Shown: piece by piece, positions 25,619 through 34,396 of the stretch | Layout: every line of letters starts with the position of its first letter | Numbering within the stretch: the stretch's first letter is position 1 | NCBI GenBank assembly: GCA_021202075.1 | Contig: JAJQDT010000060.1 | Location: 115,360-179,359 of the forward strand | DNA: 64,000 bases | Source: Lachnospiraceae bacterium | GTDB lineage: Bacteria; Bacillota; Clostridia; Lachnospirales; Lachnospiraceae | Reading direction: 5' to 3' | The notes under the pieces: generated by a model | What the model saw: only the letters and a program-made list of their open reading frames with translations | Told to the model about the DNA's origin: nothing | The model's database searches: none | Made by a program: the position numbers and the translations under genes

Positions 25619-27142
25619 CTACAGCTGCGGAAGCTCCTTATACAGCGTTTTCCCGGATTCGTTTTTGGGTATTTCCGACAGATAACGCACATCAAACGCG
25701 GATTCACTTAAATGCGTCGTAGCGGCCAGATACCGCCGCACCTCTGCGATTTTCGACTCATCCGTGATAAAAGTCGTCATACGGTCGTCCACACCTGTCG
25801 ATGCGCAGTCAATTTCCTCAAACCTCGTCTTAATCAGGCGGTCAATCTCGTCCAGATTTACACGATTTCCGAATATTTTCAGAAAGCGTTTCTTTCTGCC
25901 GACGATATAATAATAGCCTTCCGCATCCCTTTTTGCCATATCGCCGGTGACCAGAACTCCTCCGCGCTCATCACCTTTGGAGAGATCCGCACGGCATTCG
26001 GCGTATCCAAGTGTGACATTGTCGCCTTTATAGACCAGCTCGCCCACCTTGTCTGTCTCCGTAATCTCGCTGCCATCCACGTCAATCAGTGTGAACGTGC
26101 CGCCTGGGATTTCTTTGCCCATGCTACCATATTTTCTCAGGCTCTCCTGAGCCGGCAGATACCCCATCCTGGCAGTCGCCTCTGTCTGGCCGTACATAAC
26201 AATGAATTTCTTGCCATTTTCCTGGCACCATTCGGCAAACTCACGATGCAGCTGGGGAGAAAGCTTGCCCCCGGCCTGCGTCATATAGCGCAGATCCGGC
26301 AGATCCATCCGGAAGAAATGAACCTTCTTCAGAAGCTCATAGGTAAACGGAACACCGGGGAAAGAGGTAGCCTTCTCGTTCTTCATAAAATCCCAGAACT
26401 GTTTCATCGCCATCGTCTTATCCGTGAGCAGAATTGTCGCTCCGACCTGCACATGGCTGTTGATCACCGAGAGACCATACGTATAATTCATCGGCAGCGT
26501 ACTCACCGGGCGCTCCGTATCATCCAGCTCCAGGTAAGCAGCAATCGCTTCCGCATTTGACTGAATATTCCGGTAGCTCTGCCGCACCAGCTTCGGGCTG
26601 CCCGTGGAGCCGGACGTCGTAAGAAGCAGGGCAAGTTCACCGTAAAGCTCACACTCGGTCGGATCCGCTGTTTCTTTAGATCCGGGAACCGGATCAGCCG
26701 CTGTTTGACCGGCACTGGATGTTCTCTCTGCCTGCCCACCCTTTTCCATGCCGGCAGGCACCGGGCATGCTCTGGCAAGAACATACTCATATGCACGGTG
26801 AACCTCCCGATACTCAGGGAAGCGCTCCTTCATCTGTTCCTCCATGTCAGAAGGAAAATACAGCCATTCCGGCTGATACACTTCCATCAGATGACCAAAC
26901 AGCCCCGCATCGATTTTGCGGTCAAGCATCAGGGGCACAACCCGGTTTCGCAAAAAAGAAAGGTACCCGGCTGCGCTCCCCAGACTGTTTTCGCAAAGGC
27001 AGAACGCCAGTGTTCTTTTCTTCAGCTTTTCCCCCAGAGACTCGGAAAATGCCTTCAGCTGTTCATATGTAATCTGTCCTCCCCGGTCATCGAGAAAGGC
27101 TATCCTGTCCGCAAATTTCTCAAAGGAATCATAAAAACTCAT
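25619..27142 (-). CDS. AMP-binding adenylating enzyme (DltA/acyl-ACP synthetase-like)
   Basis: 507 residues of the ANL superfamily. Motifs: LLTTSGSTGSPKLVR (P-loop), MNYTYGLS, YGQTEATARMGYLP, VTGDMAKRD, GNRVNLDEID, and the catalytic Lys in IPKNESGKTLYKEL. It is expected to activate an acid or amino acid as an adenylate and load it on the carrier protein next door; the substrate pocket cannot be assigned with confidence. Start at MSFYDSFEKF (AAGGGG 10 bases upstream); the open frame continues 38 codons further without a good site. Confidence 0.85.
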   Translation of the reverse strand: MSFYDSFEKFADRIAFLDDRGGQITYEQLKAFSESLGEKLKKRTLAFCLCENSLGSAAGYLSFLRNRVVPLMLDRKIDAGLFGHLMEVYQPEWLYFPSDMEEQMKERFPEYREVHRAYEYVLARACPVPAGMEKGGQAERTSSAGQTAADPVPGSKETADPTECELYGELALLLTTSGSTGSPKLVRQSYRNIQSNAEAIAAYLELDDTERPVSTLPMNYTYGLSVINSHVQVGATILLTDKTMAMKQFWDFMKNEKATSFPGVPFTYELLKKVHFFRMDLPDLRYMTQAGGKLSPQLHREFAEWCQENGKKFIVMYGQTEATARMGYLPAQESLRKYGSMGKEIPGGTFTLIDVDGSEITETDKVGELVYKGDNVTLGYAECRADLSKGDERGGVLVTGDMAKRDAEGYYYIVGRKKRFLKIFGNRVNLDEIDRLIKTRFEEIDCASTGVDDRMTTFITDESKIAEVRRYLAATTHLSESAFDVRYLSEIPKNESGKTLYKELPQL

Positions 27143-27261
27143 GTTATTCACGCCCCTTATATTATACGTTTCCATACGGTCTTCGCGGCAAGCGCGTGGG
27201 CCTGTCCCAAGCAGTATCCGGTCATCAAAACAGTCTGACCGAATACAACAATACACGGGAA

Positions 27262-28269
27262 TTATGTCTCCAATTTACAGCCTTCATCCTTCCGCCCGGG
27301 CCGCATCAGCCAAGTGAAGAATGGCGTCCAGATCTTCAATGACAAAACGACTGTCAACAGAAACGCCGCGATTGCAATCAGCCATTCATAGTGTGCGGGC
27401 ATAAGAGACATGAGCCGGTCTTCCAGATCGCATCGCTTTGATAAAGTATACAGAATCGGATAATGAAGCGCAAAAACCTGTAGCGTCCGCTGCCCCCAGA
27501 CAGAAATCACACACCTGATATTCGGTATCACTGCAATCACACAAAAAATCAAAAACTCCACAAGAACATAATATACAGCCCGATACATTCCGCCCCAGCG
27601 CAGCATATCCATCCCGTAATAAGAATTCCTCGCTTTCAAAAAAGACTGCCAGCAGGATAACGGTTCCTCGAATACCAGGCAGATTGCCAGAAAAGCAGCA
27701 AGGCACACCGCAGAGATAATCTTAACCGCCTTCCGCTCCGTCCATTCAGTAAGCTTTTCCACCGGAATACAATACCCCAGATAGAAGAACGGATAAAAGA
27801 TAAAAAAACGCATTCCCGCAAGAAAGCTGCCCAGATCCTTCGCATACCCGACAAAAATACCGGCAAGGACAGCAAAAATCAAAACATAGCTGCGCTTAAG
27901 CGAGGTAAATAACGTTGTGACCAGATAACACAAAAACAACACCAGGGCAAACCACGGCGTTGAAGTCTCTGAAAATAACTTAAAGCGAAGTACCTTTCCC
28001 CTTGCCAGAGAATACACTACGCAGCGGAAAAACTCCATAAAAAAATACAGAAAGAGGTAAGAAAATACCCGCTCAAAACGATGCTCGTCCACCGTCCGTT
28101 TCGAAAACAACCCGGACACAAACAAGAAAGCCGGAATGTGAAACGTATAAATAAACAGCCACAGGCCCTGCAGCGCAGCCGAGGAATCATCGATCCGGCT
28201 GATCATGTGTCCAAAGACGACCAGATACATCAACACAAACTTCAGATTGTCCCATTTTGCAATACGCAT
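27262..28269 (-). CDS. Acyltransferase family 3 membrane protein
   Basis: 335 residues, about ten membrane helices. N-terminal MRIAKWDNLKFVLMYLVVFG followed by HMI and FIYTFHIPAFLFVSGLFSKR fits the acyltransferase_3 / fucose-4-O-acetylase family, whose conserved His and Arg are present. These enzymes O-acetylate cell-surface glycans using acetyl-CoA. It is the first gene of the acylation locus. Start chosen at the ATG nearest the conserved region; ATG at 28278 is also possible, and no ribosome site is strong. Confidence 0.8.
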   Translation of the reverse strand: MRIAKWDNLKFVLMYLVVFGHMISRIDDSSAALQGLWLFIYTFHIPAFLFVSGLFSKRTVDEHRFERVFSYLFLYFFMEFFRCVVYSLARGKVLRFKLFSETSTPWFALVLFLCYLVTTLFTSLKRSYVLIFAVLAGIFVGYAKDLGSFLAGMRFFIFYPFFYLGYCIPVEKLTEWTERKAVKIISAVCLAAFLAICLVFEEPLSCWQSFLKARNSYYGMDMLRWGGMYRAVYYVLVEFLIFCVIAVIPNIRCVISVWGQRTLQVFALHYPILYTLSKRCDLEDRLMSLMPAHYEWLIAIAAFLLTVVLSLKIWTPFFTWLMRPGRKDEGCKLET

Positions 28270-28499
28270 ATTTAACATCTTTCTCTGCAATCAGGAATGA
28301 TTCCTGTCATTCAGGAATTCTGATAGCAGCCAGGGATTCCTTCTTATAAAAACAGTAAGGCATTCATATTTATTCATATAATAAATATGTTGCTTGAAAT
28401 ATTTGTCACATATCCAAGAATTCCTCCTCAAAGGTAATCACAGGTAATCAGAACATTTGTTTCGATAAACTTTGGAAACCCTTGAAAATCAGGAAAAAA

Positions 28500-28573
28500 T
28501 CGGGGCAACAGGATTTGAACCTGCGACCTCTCGGCCCCCAGCCGAGCGCGCTACCAAGCTACGCCATACCCCG
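28500..28573 (-). tRNA. tRNA-Pro (anticodon GGG)
   Basis: Minus strand: acceptor CGGGGTA pairs with TGCCCCG, D arm GCGTAGCTTGGTAGCGC, anticodon stem CTCGG/CCGAG around loop CTGGGGG giving anticodon GGG, T arm CAGG-TTCAAAT-CCTG. The 3' CCA is not encoded. All arms fold cleanly. Confidence 0.97.
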
Positions 28574-28703
28574 TGCTTTGCTATTCTACTAAATAATTTC
28601 TTTTTTGTAAAGAACTATTTTCCGCAGGCATCAAAGCTTATTTTTCACATTTATTTTTTCAGACGTTAATACAAAACATTATTGCCGGCTATGATAGACG
28701 GCT

Positions 28704-29660
28704 TCAAAACAGATTGCCCGGATAGATTCCTTGTTCAATTAATTTGAGAATCGATTTTTTGACAATCGGGACATCCTCGCGGAACGTGACTCCAAACCAT
28801 TTGTCATTGGAAGGGAGCAACGTAATCTCCGCCCTGCCCTCTTTGAGCAGACGATCAGCAATCGTTGGAAGCAAATATTCCGCCTTCGTCTCATTTCCAT
28901 CCAGATCATCCAGAAATCGCTGGAATCCGTCCGCCAGCTCTTCCATAAAATCCGGAGTAAATCCCCAGAAATTCATAGATACCAGAGAGTTCGCATCCAG
29001 GCGGATCAGACTCGCATTTCCGGAATATACTGCAGCGCCGCCATCCACGGTCTTAATAATATCCTTCGTCTCAAGAATCTCAATCAATTCTCCAGCCTCA
29101 TTTACACGGCAGATTCCACGCGTCACTCCCCCGTATTCCGAGAGGGTATTTTTCAGGACAAACCCTGCCATGCAAAACTGGTAACGCTTCTGGGCGGGGC
29201 TCCTTTTCTGATCAGCAGAAGCATCATCTACATCGATCTCTGTCAGAAACTGATGAACCTTTTTAAATGCGTCCTTTCCATAATAATCGTCTGCATTGAT
29301 CACCGCAAACGGCTCATGAATCACCTCACGGCACGCAAGAATCGCCTGCCCGGTTCCCCATGGTTTCTCTCTGTTTTGGGGAACCACATAGCCGTCCGGC
29401 AAATTGTCCAGTTCCTGGAAAGCATATTCCACATGGATTTTCTTTGCAATCCGTTCTCCAATGATTTCACGAAAGTCTTTCTCCATCGAACGCCGAATGA
29501 CAAAAACAACCTTTGTAAACCCCGCTTCGATCGCGTCATAAATGGAATAATCCATGATAATCTCGCCGCAGGGGCCAAAGGAAGTCAGCTGCTTCACTCC
29601 GCCGCCGCCAAACCTGCTGCCAATTCCGGCTGCCATGATCACAAGAGTCGTATCATTCAT
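28704..29660 (-). CDS. Sugar-phosphate nucleotidyltransferase family protein
   Basis: 318 residues. The N-terminal LVIMAAGIGSRFGGGGVKQL is the nucleotidyltransferase signature, FAVINADDYYG holds the metal-binding Asp, and WGTGQAILA matches the substrate loop. Related enzymes transfer NMP to sugar 1-phosphates; the exact sugar is unknown. It stands alone after the tRNA, so context does not help. Start at MNDTTLVIMAAG: AAGGGA lies six bases upstream of this ATG; another ATG two codons earlier overlaps that site. Confidence 0.85.
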   Translation of the reverse strand: MNDTTLVIMAAGIGSRFGGGGVKQLTSFGPCGEIIMDYSIYDAIEAGFTKVVFVIRRSMEKDFREIIGERIAKKIHVEYAFQELDNLPDGYVVPQNREKPWGTGQAILACREVIHEPFAVINADDYYGKDAFKKVHQFLTEIDVDDASADQKRSPAQKRYQFCMAGFVLKNTLSEYGGVTRGICRVNEAGELIEILETKDIIKTVDGGAAVYSGNASLIRLDANSLVSMNFWGFTPDFMEELADGFQRFLDDLDGNETKAEYLLPTIADRLLKEGRAEITLLPSNDKWFGVTFREDVPIVKKSILKLIEQGIYPGNLF

Positions 29661-29798
29661 AACCATTCCCTTTTCTTCGAATTTTTCTGTTGCTATACTC
29701 TCTGCACAAACAGCCCATATTGCAATGGTTTCCCATATGCATGATCGGAATGATTCGCAGAATTTTAAAATGCAGTCGTAATAGTTACGTTATCATAC

Positions 29799-29823
29799 GT
29801 ACCTCGCAGCGAATGCGAGGTAC
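29799..29823. repeat. Perfect 10-base inverted repeat upstream of the nucleotidyltransferase gene
   Basis: GTACCTCGCA - GCGAA - TGCGAGGTAC, followed on the plus strand by TGTTTT. It could end plus-strand transcription, or form a leader hairpin for the minus-strand gene. The 29661-30205 gap holds no gene, only this hairpin and the tandem repeats below. Confidence 0.6.
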
Positions 29824-29927
29824 TGTTTTGAATCGTTACATACCGTCTGTTATCTCTATATCACACCAGCCGGAGCGTGTTCCCGGGATTATTAGCGTGA
29901 GACCGGACACCTCCGATACAGTTTTAG

Positions 29928-30079
29928 GAAACGCCCCCTCGCAAAGCTCGGCGGCAGGCCGCACCGTCCATGCAAAAAACGCTTCGCGTTTGGACGGTGC
30001 TCTGAAACGCCCCCTCGCAAAGCTCGGCGGCAAGTCGCAACGTCCATGCAAAAAAAACACTTCGTGTTTGGACGGTGCT
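29928..30079. repeat. Tandem 76-base repeat (two units), core of family 2 element
   Basis: Each unit starts GAAACGCCCCCTCGCAAAGC and contains the hairpin arms CACCGTCCA/TGGACGGTG around AACGCTTCGCGTT-type sequence. Units begin at 29928 and 30004 and differ at only a few bases. The same core occurs once inside the element at 15477-15650. Confidence 0.8.
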
Positions 30080-30205
30080 AACCATACTCCTCCCGGAACT
30101 GGTGTGGTAAGCCAATTTAGATGCCCGGTACTGTCACATCTTATCTGCATCACAAACTGCAATATCCTTGCGATCCTGCAACTGCCGCGAGATTATATGC
30201 TCATA

Positions 30206-31621
30206 TTACGCCGGATATGCCTTGTTCTTCTCGTCTGCCAGGGTCGGATCGATCTTCTGCTCCTGCGCCTGTCTGTACTTGAAGAAATCTACCGCTACCT
30301 GCGGGAACAGTGCATAGCTCAGCACGTCCTCATCCTGCTCAGACCACTGTGCAATCTCTCCGCGCAGTGTGTCAAGTTCGTCCGGAATCAGGTCTGCCGG
30401 ACGGCAGGTGATGACTTCCGCGTCTTCTCCGATACACTTCTTCTGTACTTCTTCATTAAACGGCTTCACAGTAGCGCCGTATTTGCCACTCAGGATATCC
30501 TTCGTCTCTTTCGTCACCATCTTGTAACGCTCACCGCCAACGATATTCATTACAGCCTGCGTACCGACAATCTGGGAGGACGGCGTCACGAGAGGCGGCT
30601 CACCGAGGTCTTTCCTTACCTTCGGTACCTCCTCAAGCACTTCGTAGTACTTGTCCTCCGCGTGCATATCCTTCAGCTGAGAGGTCAGGTTCGAGAGCAT
30701 GCCGCCCGGTACCTGATAGAGAAGGGTCTTGATGTTGACGCCCATGTTCTTCGGGTTCAGCAGTCCGCTCTCCAGCGCCTCGTCGCGCATCGGGCGGAAG
30801 TAGTCCGCGATCTCATCCAGAAGCTTGCTGTCAAAGCCGGTATCATACGGAGTCCCCTTGAATGTCTCTACCATTACCTCGGTCGCCGGCTGGGAGGTAC
30901 CCAGTGCGAACGGCGACATTGCGGTGTCAATGACATCAACCCCAGCCTCGACCGCCTTCATGTAGGTCATGGAAGCGACGCCGGAGGTGTAATGCGTATG
31001 CAGCTGAATCGGGAGCTTCACTGCACTCTTCAGCGCAGAAACGAGCTCGGTTGCCTGATACGGAAGCAGCAGTCCGGCCATATCCTTGATACAGATCGAA
31101 TCTGCACCCATCTCCTCAATTCTCTTTGCCAGGTCTATCCAGTAGTCCAGCGTGTAAGCGCTGCCGAGCGTATAGGACATCGCCACCTGCGCATGCACCT
31201 TCTCCTTATTTGCCGCCGTAACTGCGGTCTGCAGGTTGCGCAGGTCGTTCAGGCAGTCAAAAATACGGATAATATCAATGCCGTTCGCCGCAGATTTCTG
31301 TACGAAATACTCCACAACATCATCCGCATACGGGCGGTAGCCCAGGATGTTCTGGCCGCGGAACAGCATCTGCAGCTTTGTGTTCTTGAAGCCATCGCGC
31401 AGCTTGCGGAGCCTCTCCCACGGATCCTCCTTCAGGAAACGTAAGGATGCGTCAAATGTCGCGCCGCCCCAGCATTCAACTGAATGATAGCCAACCTTGT
31501 CCAGCTTCTCCACAATCGGGAGCATCTGCTCGGTCGACATTCTGGTGGCAATCAGAGACTGATGCGCGTCACGCAGGATGGTCTCTGTTATCTTAATTGG
31601 TTTTTTCACCTGTTCAGCCAT
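30206..31621 (-). CDS. oadA: Oxaloacetate decarboxylase alpha / transcarboxylase 5S-like subunit
   Basis: 471 residues, pyruvate-carboxylase-type carboxyltransferase: ILRDAHQSLIATR with the metal-binding Asp18, MLFRGQNILGYR, ICIKDMAGLL with the Lys that is carbamylated in the family, and QLHTHYTSG with the metal His pair. It moves CO2 between oxaloacetate (or pyruvate) and biotin. The C-terminal biotin domain of classical OadA is absent; a separate biotin protein is encoded in the operon. AAAGGAG precedes the ATG. It is the last gene, 192 bases after oadB. Confidence 0.93.
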   Translation of the reverse strand: MAEQVKKPIKITETILRDAHQSLIATRMSTEQMLPIVEKLDKVGYHSVECWGGATFDASLRFLKEDPWERLRKLRDGFKNTKLQMLFRGQNILGYRPYADDVVEYFVQKSAANGIDIIRIFDCLNDLRNLQTAVTAANKEKVHAQVAMSYTLGSAYTLDYWIDLAKRIEEMGADSICIKDMAGLLLPYQATELVSALKSAVKLPIQLHTHYTSGVASMTYMKAVEAGVDVIDTAMSPFALGTSQPATEVMVETFKGTPYDTGFDSKLLDEIADYFRPMRDEALESGLLNPKNMGVNIKTLLYQVPGGMLSNLTSQLKDMHAEDKYYEVLEEVPKVRKDLGEPPLVTPSSQIVGTQAVMNIVGGERYKMVTKETKDILSGKYGATVKPFNEEVQKKCIGEDAEVITCRPADLIPDELDTLRGEIAQWSEQDEDVLSYALFPQVAVDFFKYRQAQEQKIDPTLADEKNKAYPA

Positions 31622-31813
31622 AATGACTCCTTTCTATCGTCTTCTCTGTATCATTCGCCGCAGCATCCCCGGCATCTTTGTTAATCTCTGGCCATGCTGC
31701 TGTTTTCACTGCACGACTACATATTATGCCAGATAACTCCATTTATCCGACAAAGATGCGCCCCATTCATTTATGGAAAATCACCTGCGGCAGCTTATCT
31801 CAAATCACATACA

Positions 31814-32974
31814 TCATTTCACACCATAAATCGCCATGAAGGTACCGGCCGCCACGGCGGTACCGATCACGCCTGCCACGTTCGGCCCCATCGCGTGCAT
31901 CAGCAGGAAGTTCGTCGGATCCGTCTCCGCTCCGACCTTCTGCGATACGCGGGCCGCCATAGGCACGGCGGATACACCGGCGGAACCGATCAGCGGGTTA
32001 ATCCTGCCATTCGTCAGCTTACACATCAGTTTGCCCAGCAGCACACCGGCCGCAGTACCAATTGCAAATGCAAGCAGACCAAGAACAACGATTTTAATGG
32101 TATCCATATTCAGGAATGCTTCCGCGCTGGTAGTAGCACCAACAGAGGTGCCCAGCAGGATAACGACAATGTACATCATAGCGTTGGACGCGGTCTCCTG
32201 AAGCTGTTTTACAACGCCGCACTCACGGAACAGGTTGCCCAGCATCAGCATACCGACCAGCGGAGCCGTCGTCGGAAGAAGCAGGCAGACCACGATCGTA
32301 ATGATGATCGGGAAAAGAATCTTCTCCAGCTTCGATACCGGACGAAGCTGCTGCATTTTGATGCTGCGCTCTTCCTTCGTCGTCAATGCCTTCATGATTG
32401 GCGGCTGAATAATCGGAACCAGAGACATATACGTATATGCCGCCACCGCGATCGAACCCATCAGCTCCGTCTGGCCAAGCTTACCTGCCAGGAAAATGGA
32501 GGTCGGACCGTCCGCACCGCCGATGATCGAGATCGCGGCCGCCGCTTTCCCGTTAAATCCAAGCAGGATTGCGAAGAAGTAAGCAGCATAAATACCAATC
32601 TGTGCCGCCGCGCCGAGCAGGAAGCTGATCGGGTTCGCGATCAGAGGACCAAAGTCCGTCATCGCCCCGACACCCATAAAGATCAGCGACGGTAAGATAC
32701 TCCACTCATCCAGTGTATAGAAATAATAGAGAAGTCCGCCCGCGTGAGAGACACCGGCCGCGTCCACATAAGGCTCTGCCATAATATCCGGGTAGATATT
32801 TACCAGCAGCATACCAAACGCGATCGGAACCAGGAGCAGAGGCTCAAAATCATGTCCGATTGCCAGATACAGGAAGAAAAGCGCTACGATGATCATCGCG
32901 TAGTTTCCTACCGTCAAATTCATAAACGCCGTCTGTTCCCATAAATTGGACAACGTGTTTACAACATAGGTCAT
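31814..32974 (-). CDS. oadB: Sodium-pumping decarboxylase beta subunit
   Basis: 386 residues with about ten membrane helices, OadB/MmdB/GcdB family. PSLIFMGVGAMTDFGPLIANP and IGGADGPTSIF carry the conserved Asp region of the Na+ path, and SAVPMAARV lies near the C-terminus. It decarboxylates carboxybiotin and pumps Na+ outward, storing the decarboxylation energy. GGGAGG precedes the ATG. Essential membrane part of the complex formed with the biotin carrier and gamma-like subunit. Confidence 0.95.
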   Translation of the reverse strand: MTYVVNTLSNLWEQTAFMNLTVGNYAMIIVALFFLYLAIGHDFEPLLLVPIAFGMLLVNIYPDIMAEPYVDAAGVSHAGGLLYYFYTLDEWSILPSLIFMGVGAMTDFGPLIANPISFLLGAAAQIGIYAAYFFAILLGFNGKAAAAISIIGGADGPTSIFLAGKLGQTELMGSIAVAAYTYMSLVPIIQPPIMKALTTKEERSIKMQQLRPVSKLEKILFPIIITIVVCLLLPTTAPLVGMLMLGNLFRECGVVKQLQETASNAMMYIVVILLGTSVGATTSAEAFLNMDTIKIVVLGLLAFAIGTAAGVLLGKLMCKLTNGRINPLIGSAGVSAVPMAARVSQKVGAETDPTNFLLMHAMGPNVAGVIGTAVAAGTFMAIYGVK

Positions 32975-33010
32975 TTTATTACCTCCCTGTCAAATTGAAA
33001 AAACAGTGAA

Positions 33011-33400
33011 TTAGTTCAGGGAAGCCAGAACGTCTCCGTTCTCTACAGACTGGCCTACCGCAACATCCATGCTCGCCACTGTGCCGTCCTGCGGAGCAAC
33101 AACCGGAATCTCCATCTTCATAGCTTCCAGAATAATCAGATTCTGGCCCTTTGCCACGGTATCGCCCACCTTTGCTTCCAGACTAAGCACCTTGCCCGGA
33201 ACAGAAGCGGTTACCTTCACTGCGCCTGCCGCGCCGCCCGCTGCCGGAGCCGCCTTCGGTGCTGCTGCCGGAGCCGCTTTTGGCGCCGCTGCAGGAGCCG
33301 CCTTCGGTGCTGCCGCTGCCGGAGCTGCCGCAGTGCCCTCGCCCTCTTCTACTGTTACATCATAGACATTTCCGTTTACTGTAATGGTATAAGTTTTCAT
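33011..33400 (-). CDS. Biotin carrier protein of the sodium-pump decarboxylase
   Basis: 129 residues. An N-terminal segment (MKTYTITVNGNVYDVTVEEG) is followed by an Ala/Pro linker with repeats of APAAAPKA, then the biotinyl domain with Lys95 in LEAMKMEIP as the biotin site. It shuttles CO2 from the carboxyltransferases to OadB. The flexible linker is typical of GcdC/MmdC and the 1.3S subunit. GGGAGG precedes the start. Confidence 0.95.
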   Translation of the reverse strand: MKTYTITVNGNVYDVTVEEGEGTAAAPAAAAPKAAPAAAPKAAPAAAPKAAPAAGGAAGAVKVTASVPGKVLSLEAKVGDTVAKGQNLIILEAMKMEIPVVAPQDGTVASMDVAVGQSVENGDVLASLN

Positions 33401-33416
33401 GATAGACCTCCCGTAT

Positions 33417-34382
33417 TCAGGCTCTGCGCCAGTTTCTTTTATTTACTTTTTTTATCGAACGTACTACATAAGAATCTCCGGTATCCACTGCGCTCTCGTT
33501 CTCGCGGTAAGCCGCGATCGCTGCGGTAATGACAGCCACCAGCTCCAGATCGTCCGCCGGATTCACTTCCACTTCCTCTTCCTCAACCGCAGCAGGGGCC
33601 GGGGCAGCCACCGGCTTCGGCACCGGAGTCGGCTCTTCCTTATCCTTCTTCCGCGCCTCGAGTGCCTCCGGAATGATATGAATCTTGCTGATCAGCAGGC
33701 TCAGGAACGCCAGCATACAGAATACAATGCAGACGCCCATCAGTGTATTCAAAGCCGCCTTCTGCATCATCACGCCCATCGTGTAATCTACATCCCAGGT
33801 AAGACCGGCGATGCTCATCATATACTGGCCGTACGTTGAAGAATACGTATACTCATATTCCAGCGTAACGGTAACCGTGCCGCCATTGCCGACAGCGTCA
33901 TACTCTGCAATCGCTGTAATCACGCCGCCGTAACCATCTGACGTGGATTCCGCACCCGTGATTTCCTTTACTCCGATATAATTACCCACCTCGGTCTTTA
34001 CCGTGTTCCAGTTATAGGCGATCAGAGCTGTGACCTCATCCTCACTCTCCATGTAGGAATCGACCTGATCATCTGTCCACGCATCAATCTGAACCAGGTA
34101 ATTGTCAATCAACTGCGAATAATACTCTTCCGCAGTCATTTCCTCCGTCTCCGCCTCGGTCTCATCCTCAGCGGCATCGGAAGTTTCATCTTCCGCCGCA
34201 TCAGCTTCTTCCTGGGCAGCTTCGGTCTCCTCATCCGCTGACTCCCCGGCAACCGTCTCTTCCTCTGCCGCGTCGGTCACCTGCTCCGCTGCATCGGTCT
34301 CTTCCTCAGCGTATACCGCCATGGAAAAGGAGGAAACAGTAAGACCCAGTGCCAGCAATATGGCTTTTACTCTAAGTTTCAT
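33417..34382 (-). CDS. OadG-like subunit with a large extracytoplasmic domain
   Basis: 321 residues. A signal peptide ends near AVYA-EEE, then an acidic low-complexity stretch (many TDAAEEE-type units, residues 25-95), a folded outer region (to about 215), one membrane helix (LNTLMGVCIVFCMLAFLSLL), and a cytoplasmic tail with a Pro/Ala/Glu linker, like the OAD gamma family (PF04277). Classical gamma subunits are about 80-120 residues, so the outer part is an unusual addition. ATG chosen because GAGGTGA sits five bases upstream. Confidence 0.75.
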   Translation of the reverse strand: MKLRVKAILLALGLTVSSFSMAVYAEEETDAAEQVTDAAEEETVAGESADEETEAAQEEADAAEDETSDAAEDETEAETEEMTAEEYYSQLIDNYLVQIDAWTDDQVDSYMESEDEVTALIAYNWNTVKTEVGNYIGVKEITGAESTSDGYGGVITAIAEYDAVGNGGTVTVTLEYEYTYSSTYGQYMMSIAGLTWDVDYTMGVMMQKAALNTLMGVCIVFCMLAFLSLLISKIHIIPEALEARKKDKEEPTPVPKPVAAPAPAAVEEEEVEVNPADDLELVAVITAAIAAYRENESAVDTGDSYVVRSIKKVNKRNWRRA

Positions 34383-34396
34383 CTGTTTCACCTCGC

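Noticed and set aside
27143..27256. N-terminal extension of the adenylating enzyme
   Set aside because: In-frame but without a ribosome site, and the translated segment is unlike the N-terminus of the family.
20352..28269. Naming the acylation genes dltA, dltB, dltC and dltD
   Set aside because: The plan is similar, but two SGNH proteins and extra enzymes are present and the activated acid is not known, so the symbols would claim too much.
29690..31444. 584-codon plus-strand frame antisense to oadA
   Set aside because: Long only because the codon bias of oadA leaves the antisense frame open; the translation is Arg/His/Leu-rich and unlike any protein family.
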